A stretch of 64,000 nt of DNA from Prosapia bicincta (taxonomy: Eukaryota > Arthropoda > Insecta > Hemiptera > Cercopidae). The notes beneath the pieces are model-generated. The model had not been told where the DNA came from. It made no database searches and saw only the letters and a list, made by a program, of their open reading frames with translations. The position numbers were made by a program, and so were the translations under genes. Below are positions 9,510 through 22,283 of the stretch, in pieces (the first letter of the stretch is position 1; every line of letters begins with the position of its first letter). The stretch is taken from the NCBI GenBank assembly GCA_036971475.1, contig JBAIZL010000010.1, positions 14,468,514 through 14,532,513 of the forward strand. Direction: 5' to 3'.

Positions 9510-11335
9510 ACTAATATTAAAGTGATTAATAAAGTTTCACCGAACGTAATGGACTATAAAAATCAAGAATACCAATATATGAAATAAAATTCAATTTATT
9601 AATAATTTTTACCTCAAAGTTACGGTCTGTGTTGACAAAGTGACACATCTCCCGAAACGACCGTCCTCAACAAGCAAAATAAGTGCTACTACAGGCAAGT
9701 TTAAAACATTTAAAAGTGTAAGTGTTTAAAACTTTGTATCAAACTTTGATCTAAGACACCTAAAACTTTCAGAATAGTTACCAACAATAGCTAAAGTGAG
9801 AATCATATCTTATGAGTTTATCATAATGATATGAATAGTGTAATTTAGTTAACACATAATTAATATTCTTACAATACATAAAATACTCTCACACAATATA
9901 TTTTTTCTACATAAAGAATAGTTATAAATTTAACGTGGTAATATGTTAACTATCTGTGGAGATAATGACGGAACGAATGTGATTAGACAAAGTACAGGAA
10001 CTGTTTTAATGTTTAATCTTCTTATATTATTAGCAATTTTCTTCTAAATACTTTTTATATAAGGTAAAAATAAAAAAATTAATATTCTTGCAATTATTAG
10101 TAGTTAAATACCCAGAATTATTATTACCAATATTATATTTATAAGTATTCAGCCCTAGTTTAAAATAAACCCACTTTTTAATATTGAAACCAGAAATGTT
10201 GCAATATTAAAATAAATATCTTTGACTCTATATTTAACCATGACTCTACATATTTATAATTTATTTGGAAAAAACATAATAAATCAATTGATTATTGAAA
10301 ACCTTTCGAAACCTGCCTGCTAACAGCATAATAACAATTCTAGGGAAAATAGAGCTAAAATACAGATAATATTCTACAGTTGAGATAAAATGTTTTTAAT
10401 ATTCTACATTATATTAGCCGAATCTGTAAATTAAACTAATCTTGTTTCTTGTGAGACTAATATGTACTTTTAAAAACTTGAAATGGAAAAATAAATTCAC
10501 CTGGTTGAAAGACTTAGTTTGCAATTGGTGGTGATGATTTAGGTGTTGGTGGTTCTGGTTGCTAATGCTGGTGGTTTATTAGATGGCAGTGGTCTTGATG
10601 AAAAGGAAGTAAGGACAGTAAGTAAAAACAGGAATTTATTTATTTATTAAACAATTGTGTGTGTGTGTGAAATAGCAAAGATATAAAAATATTATAGTCA
10701 AGACATATTTTAAATATAGTATAATTACCTTCATATGTATTGATAGAAAACAGGTTGTTGAACGTTTAGCGTTACCCAGGGTGCACCACAGGGAGGCGCC
10801 TAACTTCACACCCTCTAAAACAAACAAACAGGTTAACAATGAATATACATCACGTATATATATAGTACTAATAAAATAATTGTTATTAACAAAAATGCAG
10901 CTCATGTAATATTGTAAATATGTTGTTTTAATTTAGAATATCTGTGCATTTGTTGTAATGAACAATGTTTTCTATAAATTATAGTATCAAATACAAATTT
11001 TATATCAAGTTATAGTTTGTATAATGGTATTGATTAAGTTTGCCCAATGATTTTTCTTACCTGGAAAACAACCAAAACTTGATATTCAAATAAGAAGCAA
11101 TTTATACAAACTAAAACAGCCTCACACTTTTAGTTTTAGTTACAAAATATTTCAGTGTTCTTTATTAGAACCAAAATAGTATTTTATCATTTTCAGATCA
11201 TTTCAAACTGTGTGTTGTTGAACAGTTTAAAAAATTTATTCTTATTTGTATCTATCCTGTTTAGTATTTTTAATATTACATAATTTTCTTATTTAAAATA
11301 ATTTTTTAGGCTGTTGAAGCAATAAAGTAACTATT
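9510..11335. repeat. Fragment D, copy 2 (tandem with D1)
   Basis: A second copy of D that directly follows the PLE tail at 9140-9480. It differs from D1 by an extra piece near 9609-9715, inserted in its first part, which contains a family-g PLE end (the 'gtcctcaaca' motif near 9670). The candidate exon at 10729-10812 is cleanest here. Confidence 0.75.
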
Positions 11336-11344
11336 TTGGAAAAT

Positions 11345-11865
11345 AGCCGAGGAACACAAACAGAACACCACTCAGCACCTTACAATCACATAAAAAAACA
11401 GGACACAAATACACAGACATTTACCATATCCTAGAAATCCTACACATTAACAAAAAAAAAGGCCACATCTCAACACACTAGAACAATATGAAATTTTTCA
11501 GACACTCAAAAAACACAAAGTACAAACTTATTAAATGAACAAACACAATACAAATGACACATACTCTTTGATACTATCGAAAACCTGTCTTTAAAACCGC
11601 CACCGCTTGACTTGACATCTCCAAGCAGAAGACACTGATGAAGATCGCCACATAGTGATCAAAAACATTCTGTCTCAATAAATTTAACCAAACTTACAAA
11701 ATTAAAGTTCAGATAGTCATAAACTATTGTTAAAGTGGTTATTATTTATATTTCAAATGTATGGAAACATTTGCTTCTCCAGTCCACATTGTCAAGAAAG
11801 ACAATAATCCTCAGAACAAAAGATTTCCTTGCTCAGTTTTATTTAATGTAACTAATATTGTACCT
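11345..11865 (+). pseudogene. 5'-truncated PLE tail, family a, with following flank
   Basis: It repeats 9140-9480 after D2 and carries a better stem II in its hammerhead region (11629-11675: CTGATGA, a 6-bp hairpin around CACATA), but GAA has become AAA. The sequence after the tail (11757-11865) is the same as 29865-29970 and 53000-53090. It ends at a join to a minus-strand PLE at 11866. Confidence 0.6.
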
Positions 11866-11896
11866 CTAAATCTTACTACACACTAGTTTATTAAAA

Positions 11897-11941
11897 CAAA
11901 CAAACTAATTTCGACGACAATGTCACCTTCATCAATGTTTG
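11897..11941 (-). ncRNA. Decayed hammerhead motif, family b
   Basis: The counterpart of the intact motif at 39782-39826. Stem I and stem II pair as there, but the core reads TTGATGA and the stem III palindrome ACTAGT has become ATTAGT on the minus strand. Confidence 0.45.
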
Positions 11942-12362
11942 GGTGTAGAATTTGTGTTATGAGTTTAGTGAGTGTGATGATTTCTTGGGTGAGTTTTTGT
12001 ATAGTTTGTTTTGTTGTGAGCAGGTTTTCTAGTGTTTGAAGTGATTGTTTATTGGGTACGATGGTGTTTACATTTTTTATGTCGAATGACGATACTGTGG
12101 AGTTGTGGGGTATATAGATGGCTTTAATTTTGTGGGTTAGGCCAATGACGTTGTGTATGGATCTGTGGTTATTAACGTTTGTGTGTGTATTTGGCTAGCT
12201 TACATGAAGGCACTGCCGGATTTAGGAACAGGCAAATAGGCGCGCGCCTATTGGCCCGTATCAAATGGGGGCCCGCTCCACAAAAAAATATTAAAATTTC
12301 AAATAGCTGGTCTGCAGCGAGTCGGTCGTGAAGAGTCAGTAAATGCCGATAAAGCTAAAGAC

Positions 12363-13430
12363 ATGTTTCAAAGCTTCTTCACGTTCTTGGAAGAGAATGG
12401 TTTAGACATCAAGAACTGTTGTGGTCAATCCTATGATAATGCTAGTTCGACGAGTGGAAAATACAACGGCCTGCAAGCTTTAGTACGGCAAGAAAACGAC
12501 CTGGCTTTGTGGGTACCATGTGCAGGACACTCGCTGAATCTAGCTGTGCAAGCTGCAGCTGGCTGCTGCCTCAGTGCTGTCTGCTTTTTTGATTTCTTGG
12601 AGGAGCTGTTTGTATTTTTCACTTCTTCAACCAGTCGTTATAGGACTTTGACAGACTGCTTACAAAAAGCAAAAACTGCGAGTGAGAGCCCATACTTGTG
12701 CCAAAAAGAACGACGACAACACGGTGGTCATGCAGAGCTGATGCCACCAAAGCTCTTTTGAATGGCTACAGAGAGATACACAACACACTTTTTGGTATCT
12801 CAGGCGACCAGGAAGAGCCAGGTAAAGCCAGAGTATAAGCTCTGGGCTTGTTCAAAAAAATGGAAAAATTGGAAACAAGACTTTACACTGTATTTTTGGA
12901 ATGATATCTTGGGTCAAGTAAACAAAAGAAGCGAAACTCTTCAAAACCCAAGGCTGGACATAAACACAGTTGCATCGTTATTCTTATACCTTAAAAGCTT
13001 GATAGAAAGTAAGTGAGATAGTTATGAGGAATACGAAGAGAGAGCCTCAGACTTAGATAATGGTGAAGTTGATGGTGACAAATATGAGGAAAAGCGCAAG
13101 CGCAAAACAAATGTACGTTTAGCTACCGTAGACAGTGCCCAAGCCCCAGAGGTAGATTTGACACCTTCAAATAGGTTTAGAATAAGAAGTTTTATTCCTG
13201 TCATTGACGAGTTAGAATGAGCATTACACAAGAGGCTGCAAGCTTACCAAGAAGTTGATGCACGTTTCGGGTTTCTCAGCAAATTGCATGAACTTTCTGT
13301 GGAAGAAATGTAGGTAGCGAGTAAGAAACTAGTGGGCATATATAACAACGATCTTGAATATGATCTTGAAAATGAACTGGTGCAGTTTAAGACCTTTTCT
13401 GAGCAGTATCGTGACTCTCCAAATTAAAAT
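12363..13430 (+). pseudogene. hAT transposase relic (ZMYM1/DUF4371-like)
   Basis: Four open stretches in the transposase order are separated by stops at about 12759, 13015 and 13218. The first has GLDIKNCCGQSYDNAS, GKYNGLQA and VPCAGHSLNLAV, the conserved core of this hAT group. Later parts have EEKRKRKT, FRIRSFIPVIDEL and LHKRLQAYQEVDARFGFL, near the C-terminal dimerisation region. The N-terminal zinc finger and the first catalytic region are missing. Confidence 0.8.
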
Positions 13431-13703
13431 TAATAAAGAACAGACTCAGAACATGTATGACAGAAGATCGACTGAACATTTTATCTTTGCTAAGTATCGA
13501 AAATGATATCTTGAAGCAGGTTAATTATGATGATGTATTAGTACCTTTATTCATTTAAAATTAAGGAGAAAACCAATCAGTAGTAGCTAATTAATTGTAG
13601 TATTTCTAAGTACAGTAGCTACTAATGTGTAACATTATTTTATCATAATAAAATAAAATACATATTATTAATGCAGTCCAACACGGTCGGTATTGTAGTT
13701 AGG

Positions 13704-13704
<1 letters not shown>

Positions 13705-13781
<77 letters not shown>
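13705..13781. repeat. (TA)n microsatellite inside the hAT element
   Basis: About 38 uninterrupted TA units. The open frames read across it on both strands (Tyr-Ile repeats) are artefacts. Confidence 0.95.
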
Positions 13782-13784
<3 letters not shown>

Positions 13785-16700
13785 ATATATAAATTAAATG
13801 TGACCAAAAGAAAAAAAGAAAATTTTGTTATCATAATTAAATCAAGCATGTAAAATTATTTTGAAACAAACTAATGCATTTGTATTTGACGCTGTATTGA
13901 AAAGGACATTTCCTATAGGATTTATAAAGGTGCGTGATAATTCTACTTGGTACTCGGTTGTACTTAAGTTTTTTCTCTCTCTCTCTCTCAGATTGCAGCC
14001 AAGACAAGACCTTCCTCTCGCCAGCGGGCGAAGGAATGATTAAATCATTTAATATGGATTAGTTATTTTTATTTATTTCAGAATTGTAGTTAATTAATTT
14101 TATTTTAATTAAAAATGTAAACGTTTTTATTTAAATTCAGGTTTAATATCGTGTGATTAATGAATAGACACAAATCACTAGCATGCAAGGATGTGTGCCA
14201 AGGATTCAGAAAGGTAGACATTTACAGTTGTTCTTACATTTTCAATACTATTTCTTTTCTACATTAGTATTAATTTGATCAACTAATTAACCAATAAAGA
14301 TTTCAAAATAATATGCAAATTATTTCAAAATTTTTGCCTTGAAAGTGTTTTAGTTTTGTGCAACGTGTTTTATCATGTATTTAAAGTGGTGAATAACTTG
14401 ATGTCATAATTAGTTAATATTTTAAAATTTCAATTAAATTGCTTTATTAGTATGGATCTGTATTATCACATGGGAAATACCCCTATCTATCCAACATTTA
14501 TTCATAACACGAAAGTTTAAATTCTATATATATACATTTTATGTAGTTGTTATTATAATGTCATTAAATGTTACACTGTCAACTATCACTGAATGGTTTT
14601 AGAAAAATTAAATTTTTTTTCATAATTAAACTTAATTGACGTCTATTTATTAACCATTCACATGGTTATTGGTATCAAAGATAAATTTAATATGGTTGTA
14701 CGTATTTTGAATTAAAGGTTTCTAAATAAATCAGTTGGATGGGGATATTCTATATTGCCAGAAACCCCCTCCCCCCCCCTCCCCGGAAGGGCTCGCACCA
14801 CAAGCTGAGTCTAGGGGGACACAGATCCTAAATCCGGCCCTGACTGAAGGTGCCTGCGTGTGGTTTATTATTGTGGAATGTGTGTTTTGTTTGTAATGTT
14901 TCTTTCGTTCTGGTTTCATGATTTCGGTGCATATGCTTAGGTGATTTTTAATTTCCGTTTGATTTTTGTGTGTAGGGACTAAATGGAATTCCGCTATGTT
15001 TGTTGTTTTCTGTCGTGAATTTATTTATTTTATTGTCAACGTCTTGTTGGCGCATTATTACTATAGATCTGCCTTTTCTGTTTTAAAATATCGAGGTTGG
15101 TCGCTATTTGTATGATGGAAGGGTTGTGTGTTTATTAAATGTGCTTGGTTTAGTGTTTAGTGTGTTTATGATGGGGAATGGATTCCGTGCTTTGTATTGC
15201 TGTTTTGTGTGTCCAACCTTTTGTTTGTAGTTGTATTTTTGGGGCGAGAGCCTTATTCAAGTCATTTACGTCCTAACTCGTTTATATTAAATTCGATGTT
15301 TATGGTGCATATTGTGCGTAGATGAAACTGTTGGTGAGTGTAAATGTGTTATTTTTCGACGAGAGTTTTGTTTGTGTCTGATACTCTGTTGCTATCTTTG
15401 TGTATATTCTTTGGTGTATTGAACGATTTCTGCGAGTACTAATTGCAAAGTATCAACGATTATGTTCAATTATTGTTTATATAGGTCATTAAATAAAACC
15501 CATACAACAAACTATACTTGTATATATTTGAGGATTATAGGATATCAAATATTTTGAAAACTAAACAAATAAAACACATCTATATAATCAATCAAAAAAT
15601 ATAGTCGAGAAATGGGGAAAATAATATAAAATTATTTATAGTAAAAATATAACAGTATTTTCATGTAAAGATATTAACAATGACTGAAATGTGGTTGCCT
15701 GGTATCACGCGTTAAGGTTGCATTATTGTTTCCATGGAAAGATTCATTGTTCCTGGAGTTTAGGTTTGTAGCTAGTAAAATAGGTAATTTTATCGAGGTG
15801 TGTATCCAAAATATTATATGTTTAATAATAGCATAAACCTGACGTAAATGGATTTAATTTTTGCCAGACTTTGTAGCAGCTTTTTTAGATTATTTTCACT
15901 TTGCTTGTTTCATCTTATTATTTTCATCCTCACAACTATTCTCATACATTACACCTAACATAACCAACCCATCAACTCACCTTCTTGCAGTTTACGGTGC
16001 GGGGAGGCTCTGGGAGTCTCCTGGGATTTTCCGGGGCGCTCCGAGGTGACTTTTTTAAAATCATTCTCTGCTTGAGTCACCAATAGTCTGCAAATGCAAT
16101 AACAACATTAATTGTTTCCATCTATAACTTTGTATTACACTATGCGAGGTTCACTTTTCTGGTTAGTATCTTATAGTGCTTTTGAAGATAAACGTTTTTC
16201 TGTTTATAATAAGATTTTATCTAGGATGTTGGTATTAAATGTTTTACTTTAGATTTTTTAATTACACATTTCTTGTTAAAAAGCCTCATTATACAAAAGC
16301 AAGACATCTATATTAAATTCGTTTCTTAAATATTACACACAAATAAATATAGCATGTAACACATTACGTAAACATTTCCAATAAAACCTACTGTAGTGTT
16401 CTTCTCTGCTTTATATCTAAATACATAATTTTAGGTATGTGATTATTTTCGTAATTTTTATACACTTTTTTAAACAGGATTTTTGGGAAGTCCTGTATTA
16501 ACACTGGTGTTAAATACTTCTTTTCACACTAAATGGTCCCTCAAAGCCAAATGTATTTTATAACACAAACAATGTTATTCTTTGCAGGTTTTTGCAAGGA
16601 CCTATATCCCAAAGCTCCATGCTTAAAGCAGTCATAGCCAATTACCACAACCTTTACACACACATTTAACCTATAGACCTATAGGTTAGCAATTTAATAA

Positions 16701-18729
16701 CAAATGTAACATATTTACATGCTGCAAATTTTTGCTGTAACACACTGGAACCAGGAAATAAAAAGAGTTATAAACGAAATTTTCTTTTATCCCAAGTGGT
16801 TTGGTGTGCATGTGTGCGTGTGTGTGTGTGCTCAAACGGGCAAAAAATGCTGTTTGAAGGCTTAAAAGCCAAAATTTAATATATAAAATTTTTTTATTTT
16901 TTAATATTCAAATAAAATGTAGCAATACTAAAGGAATATTAATTATAAAACAAAGTGTTACGGTAAAGCCAAATCATTTTAAAATTTTAAAAACTAATCG
17001 CAAAGATCAAAGTCAAAGAAGATAGAGATAGGAGTGGGAAAAACGTTACAGATGGCAAATTGGAGTTAGTTGAATTTGAGACACCGGTCAGATTAGATAT
17101 AGGAGCCAGAGAACAGGGACTGCGGGAGTAGGTGTTGTTTTTTAAGTTTTCTTTGGTATCATCCTGGCGGGCTACAGAGTTAATCCCTAACCTTGCCAAG
17201 AACAAAAACTGTTAGTACACATTTCTCAAAGTAAAATAACTGCAGTAGAACCATTCCGAATAGAACTATCAAGTCACTGGAGAAAAGGGACTCATCGCAA
17301 GAACACAGGAGAAGGATATGGAACATTCCTGAACCATTCCAGGCGGGATCAGCATCCATTTGCTGGCAAAAGCAGGCGACTGAAGATGACATCTTCCTTC
17401 AAAGGCATGACCAATCCAGACATACTAATTTTAAACTACTTAACTAAATGAATATGTAATTGTTTACTTGGTTGTAAGCAAGTACTTAATTGAGTAAGCA
17501 ATTACGTATTCACTTGGTTAAGTAGTTTAAAATTAGTTTAATCAGTGAATTCAAGATGATTACATCAAGAAACTTCAATCCAGTCATGCTTAACTCTGCT
17601 TCTCAAAGTAAAATTTTGAGTAAATTTGTTAAATTAAAAAAAACAATTTCAAGAAGAGATTTGGCTTTACTTAAATTTATTTAAAATTGTTCAAATATAA
17701 AATTATAGAAATTTATTATATTTTAAATTATAATATTTATATAAAAAGATGTATAAAGAAAGATATTTCAAGTAAGTTCTTATAAATTTATATTATGAAA
17801 TAATCTAATATATTTTGATTTAAAAAATGACAACTTTTTAGTATATATATATGGGATTATATTTTTTAAAATGAGACAAAATCAATTTTGTTTCACAAAA
17901 CGTTTTACATTTACATTTCTGATTCTAACACAGAAAACTGTTATACTATATTTGAATAAAGCAACAAAATATCAAGTTAGGAATAATTTAGTTATAAAAA
18001 CACTCATTATGTTTGTTAAGATAAGCCTAATGTAGACAGATAAAGTTGCCTTCATTTTGGTAATGTTCCTGTATTACTAAGGAGACTGTTTTAACAATAC
18101 AACTGGTCAACACATTCAAATGTCTACCTTGTGTATAATTAAACCATTTTTTTAAAGAAATTTTACCCTAACCAGATATAGATACTTCATCACTATATTT
18201 TAATGGAGCACTGTTTTGTAAGAAACCAAACACTTTATAAAGATTTGTGTTTTAAAGCAGTTGCAATATTTCTGTACATTTTAATAGTAAACTGTTGCAC
18301 AAATAATTATTTGTCTTTGTATTTATATTAGTACAAATAAACAACTCCAAACACATATAAACAAAATACACTAAAATATCCAGTTCACTGCAGAATTTGA
18401 AAACAACAAAACAATGAATTTCTTAGACATCACCATAACAAAAAATCAAAACAAACATGAATTCAACATATACCGCAAGCCAACCATGACAGACACACTG
18501 ATACACAGTTCATCGTACCACCCAATACAACATAAACACACAGCATTCAAACATTGACCACATAGACTAAATAAAATACCCATGTCCACAACTAGCTACA
18601 CAGAGGAACTAAACACAATCAAATATTTACATTTGTTGATTCCATCTTCGCGTGAGCTACTAGTAATCACTTACAACTTTTTTAAAAAAATGTTTTAACT
18701 TGCCTATAGTAGCACTTACCTTTTTTTGT

Positions 18730-18771
18730 TGAGGACGGCCGTTTCGGGAGATGTGTCCCTTTGTCAACTCA
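18730..18771 (-). ncRNA. Hammerhead-like motif, family g (left arm)
   Basis: Minus strand: stem I TGAG/CTCA, core TTGACAA, one extra base, stem II GGGA/TCCC, GAA, 8-base palindrome ACGGCCGT, C at the cleavage position. The core differs from CUGANGA at position 3 (C to U) and position 8 (G to A), which are base-pairing partners. Confidence 0.5.
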
Positions 18772-18790
18772 GACCGTAACTGTTACGGTC

Positions 18791-18832
18791 TGAGTTGACA
18801 AAGGGACACATCTCCCGAAACGGCCGTCCTCA
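18791..18832 (+). ncRNA. Hammerhead-like motif, family g (right arm)
   Basis: Mirror image of the motif at 18730-18771, with identical stems and core. A transcript across both would fold on itself as one long hairpin. Confidence 0.5.
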
Positions 18833-19523
18833 ACAAAAAAAAAGTAAGTGCTACTATAGGCAAGTTAAAACATTTTTTTTGAAAAGTTGAAAGCAAATAT
18901 TTAGCTCACAAAAATGGATATGACAATTATCTAATTGACAAACTACACAGAAAAATACTCAACAAGGAAAGTTACAACAAAAACACGAACACAAACAAAT
19001 TCATCACCCTCACATACATAAACAAACTCACAAATAAGATAGCACACCAATTCAAAAAAGCAGGATACAATGTAGCTTACAGAACAACAAATAAAAGGCA
19101 AACGGCTATTAGACACAGCATTAATAACAAGACCAACACATACAATAACCCAGGAGTATACAAACTAAAATGCCACAACTGCAAACAGGCAGATCTTTCA
19201 CCGAAAGATATAAGGAACACAAAAGGGCAGTGCACACTACTATTGAATCCACCTTCGCAAATCACCTCATGGACACTAAACATCATACTCATGCACAAGT
19301 ATGGAAAATAACATGAGCATCCTCCATACATGTAACAAAGGCCATAAATTAAACACACTAGAACAGTTTGAAATGTATAGACATAGCAACACACATATAA
19401 ATGACATCTTAAATGAATAAACAAGGCACATATCACACATACTTTTCGATCACATCACTTCTAACTTTAAAAAGAAATGGTACCGAGGAAGCACAACAGC
19501 AGCATTCCTAGTGGCAAAAATAC

Positions 19524-19559
19524 GAGGCTGAAGAAGTCGTAAGACGAAAAAGTTTCCTC
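19524..19559 (+). ncRNA. Hammerhead ribozyme motif, family c, copy 2
   Basis: Identical to 4251-4286: GAGG/CCTC stem I, core CTGAAGA, stem II GTC/GAC with loop GTAA. Confidence 0.6.
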
Positions 19560-20134
19560 CAAGTGTAAGTTACCAATTAACAACTTTTAGTTAACAAATG
19601 TCTGGTCGCAAGTAAAAGCACAAGTGTAATTTGTAATTTACAACTAGCTTGACATGAACAGTAACAAGATTTCGATATTAAAATAATTATTATTGGAATT
19701 TGGATCAGTAACCAGATTAAATAAATATATGGCAAATTTATAGTAATAAATTTTTAATATAATTTATGATTTAATAAAAACCCAATGAAACAAACAATTT
19801 ATACAGATTTTATGGATTTGGAATTCTAAAAAGGGGTTAGTAGCAGATATTACTGCTAAGCACAGATATTAGCATATAACAACACACAGTTTTTACTTTC
19901 CAATAAAGCTATTTGTTTAATAAACATGTTTACGCATAAGGAATTTAATTACCTCCAATAATATGGTTCTGAAACAAAATATTTATTTTCAAAGAATATA
20001 TCAGGTATAGCTAAGTTACAGTAACATTTAACTAGTTACATGGTGTTTTTTAAAAGGACTATAAACTTCACTTTAATATTAATTTGTTTATCAGAGGCTA
20101 CAAAATTGAAATATCTTTAACCTTATAACTTCGT

Positions 20135-20448
20135 CTAATTCAAGAAATTAAATCTTTTTCCATACTTCGCTTTTCCTGTCTTAAAATCATCAGTCAATGC
20201 TGGTGTTGCATCTGGGTATACTCCTAGTTCAGGTTTTGAAGGTTTAGGTCGGGATGTTTCATGGATTTTAACCTCACAATAATAACCAACATTAGGATGT
20301 TCCAAATTCATGTTATCTTTAACACACTGATCATAAACCTTCTGAGTTTTTTGACAAGGAGTAAATTCGTAACCATCACAGCTATTATTAATGCAATTCG
20401 AGTAACCTTGAAATTCATATTAACATGTTTTCTTTAACTGTCGGTATA
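20135..20448 (-). pseudogene. NDUFA8: NDUFA8 terminal exon, copy 2, with nonsense codon
   Basis: The paralog of 4862-5175. The first Tyr after the first Cys of the CX9C motif is now TAA (plus-strand 20420-20422), and two further coding changes are present (DHC to DQC, ELEV to ELGV). The other CX9C motif and the YPDATPAL end remain. The premature stop makes this copy a pseudogene, while copy 1 is open. Confidence 0.8.
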
Positions 20449-20637
20449 CTTTTTTCTAGTATGCATACTACTTTTCTTTTCAAATATTGTAGGTTACCAT
20501 TTTCTAATTAGTATAACTCAATTTTTATAAAGAATAGTAAACATATAGTTTTAATCATGTGTTTCATATATAATTTTCCAAAGTTCGTTTGTCATATTAT
20601 ATTAATTATTTATGTACCAAGTATAATACTAATTGTC

Positions 20638-22283
20638 TTAAAATTAGACAAAGGTAATTCCATTGTAATAATGCACAAACAAGACATCGACAAGAACGTA
20701 AACAATTTTATAACTGAAAACAAAATAACCGAACTCCGATCTGACCCCACACTTAAATTTCAAACAGAAATTAAAAATCTTCTAAATAAATGCACCAAAA
20801 TCATGAAAACAGAACAAAAGAAATAAATCAAACAAATAAAACCCCAAGCTCCACCATTAAACGCTTTGCCCAAAATCCACAAAGAAAACACACCCATCCG
20901 TCCACTAATCAATCACACACACGCACCATCACATAAGCTAGCCAAATATGTAAATAAACTTATCAGGGACAACATAAACATTAACAATCACACATACATA
21001 CACAATAACATAGACCTCATACACAAAATTCAAGACATCCACATACCACACAACTCCACCATTGCCTCATCTGACATAAAAAACCTTTACACTAATGTGC
21101 CAATAGAACAAACACTCCAAATACTACAAAACATGCTCACACCAAACAACACTCTACATAAACTGACACATGAAATCATCACACTCACCAAACTCATCAC
21201 ATCACAAAACTACTTCACATACCAACACAAATTCTACACACAGAAAGACGGCCTCCCAATGGGTACCCCCATCTCAGGGATCCTAGGAGAAATATTCCTA
21301 CATAATATCCAACAACAGTACATTCTACAGAACAATAATCATACACATAAGAAAACAATAAAATAAATTTTCTAGACCTTACCTTCACCAAACACAACAC
21401 CAGAAAAATTTCAAAATATACAGAAAACCAATAATTACCGATATTTTCATACATAATACATCTAATCACCCCAAACAACACAAACACGCAGCATTTATTC
21501 ATATGTTACACCACCTAATCAATATACCAATGCTACAGAAAGACTACAACGAAGAACTTAATACCATAAAATTCATCGCTCAACAAAACGGCTACCAACA
21601 CAAACTCTTAGACAACATACTCAGGAAAATTAAACATGAACACCATCAAATGGCCAAGCAGACAAACCACACAAAAAAAACAAATACATATCCCTCACGT
21701 ACCACAACAAAAACACACATAAAATAACCTCCACATTAAAAAAAAAACTCTATGACCAAATATCCTACAAAACAACAAACACTTTAAGACAGCACATACA
21801 ACCTTTTCAAAAACAAACTGACAAATACAAACTATAAGCTATTTACAAATTAACTTGTAACGATTGTCCCAACTATTACATCTGCCAAACCAGCAGGTCA
21901 TTCTATACACGCTTCGAAGAACACATTACCCAAAGAAAACAAACAAACCCAAAATCCAGCTACGCAAAACACCTAAAAAACACTCAACACACACACACGG
22001 ATATACATACTAATTTAAATATTCTACACACATTAAAAACAAAGTAAAAAACTAACAACCTTAGAAAAATACGAGATATAAAAACACTACTCAACAGATA
22101 AAGAGAACATATTAAATGATCACACACATTTTGAAGCCAACAGTCTTTTCCATTACATGACACACAACCAATATAAGAAACCCCATCCTACACTCATGAA
22201 TTTTTTTTATACCTAACCGATGCCACCAGTAGAGGGTTAGCTGCGTAAAAGGAACAAATGTTTTGAAACGCGTCAGCAAGTAA
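20638..22283 (+). pseudogene. PLE: RT and GIY-YIG endonuclease, copy 2
   Basis: The paralog of 5365-7010, with a 166-codon frame at 20866-21366 (motif A SDIKNLYTNVP, motif B GLPMGTPISG) and the same loss of motif C. Here the residue after TNV is Pro, the family norm, whereas copy 1 has Gln. The downstream endonuclease is decayed. Confidence 0.8.

Larger units (their letters stand above)
12211..14842 (+). mobile_element. hAT-superfamily DNA transposon, 2.6 kb, inactive
   Basis: The ends are inverted repeats: left CACTGCCGGATTTAGG, right (reverse complement) CAGGGCCGGATTTAGG. The flanks are an 8-bp target duplication, CATGAAGG at 12203-12210 and the diverged ACTGAAGG at 14843-14850. The empty site, 'acatgaagg' followed by 'tgtctgcg', is intact in the paralog near 40090. 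Eight-base duplications and a ZMYM1-like transposase place it in hAT. It carries a broken transposase relic and a long TA run. Confidence 0.85.
11866..15490 (-). pseudogene. Minus-strand PLE, split by a hAT element
   Basis: Two parts, 11866-12210 and 14851-15490, are continuous with each other when compared with the uninterrupted paralog at 39748-40790. They read on the minus strand as a PLE: N-terminal region, then RT with a frame containing KKHYKQNTHS and NHTQAPS, where the hAT element enters. A decayed hammerhead is at 11897-11941 (core TTGATGA, stem III palindrome broken). Confidence 0.75.
18630..18893. mobile_element. 264-bp palindromic hammerhead-pair insertion
   Basis: Flanked by a 10-bp direct repeat, CAAATATTTA, at 18620-18629 and 18894-18903; the empty site is at about 3602-3611 in A copy 1. 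The insert is two PLE family-g ends in head-to-head orientation around a centre at about 18781. The left arm is longer and includes the terminal 'gattccatctt' that elsewhere closes this PLE family. Each arm carries a hammerhead-like motif pointing outward. There is no coding sequence. Confidence 0.8.
18335..19420 (+). pseudogene. PLE 3' part, interrupted paralog of 3337-4170
   Basis: Same relic as in copy 1, with two further lesions. A 264-bp palindromic insertion splits it at 18630. A short deletion near 19185, between KCHNCK and the following Gln, removes the YIG part of the endonuclease and shifts the frame. Confidence 0.8.

Noticed and set aside
11757..11865. Frame reading ETFASPVHIVKKDN, reminiscent of an LTR-retrotransposon RT start
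   Set aside because: Only one short block fits and the following residues do not continue the domain; the same string occurs at three PLE tails, so it is better seen as PLE-flanking repeat.
13643..13853. Open frames on both strands across the TA run
   Set aside because: They translate a microsatellite into Tyr-Ile repeats; no protein similarity.
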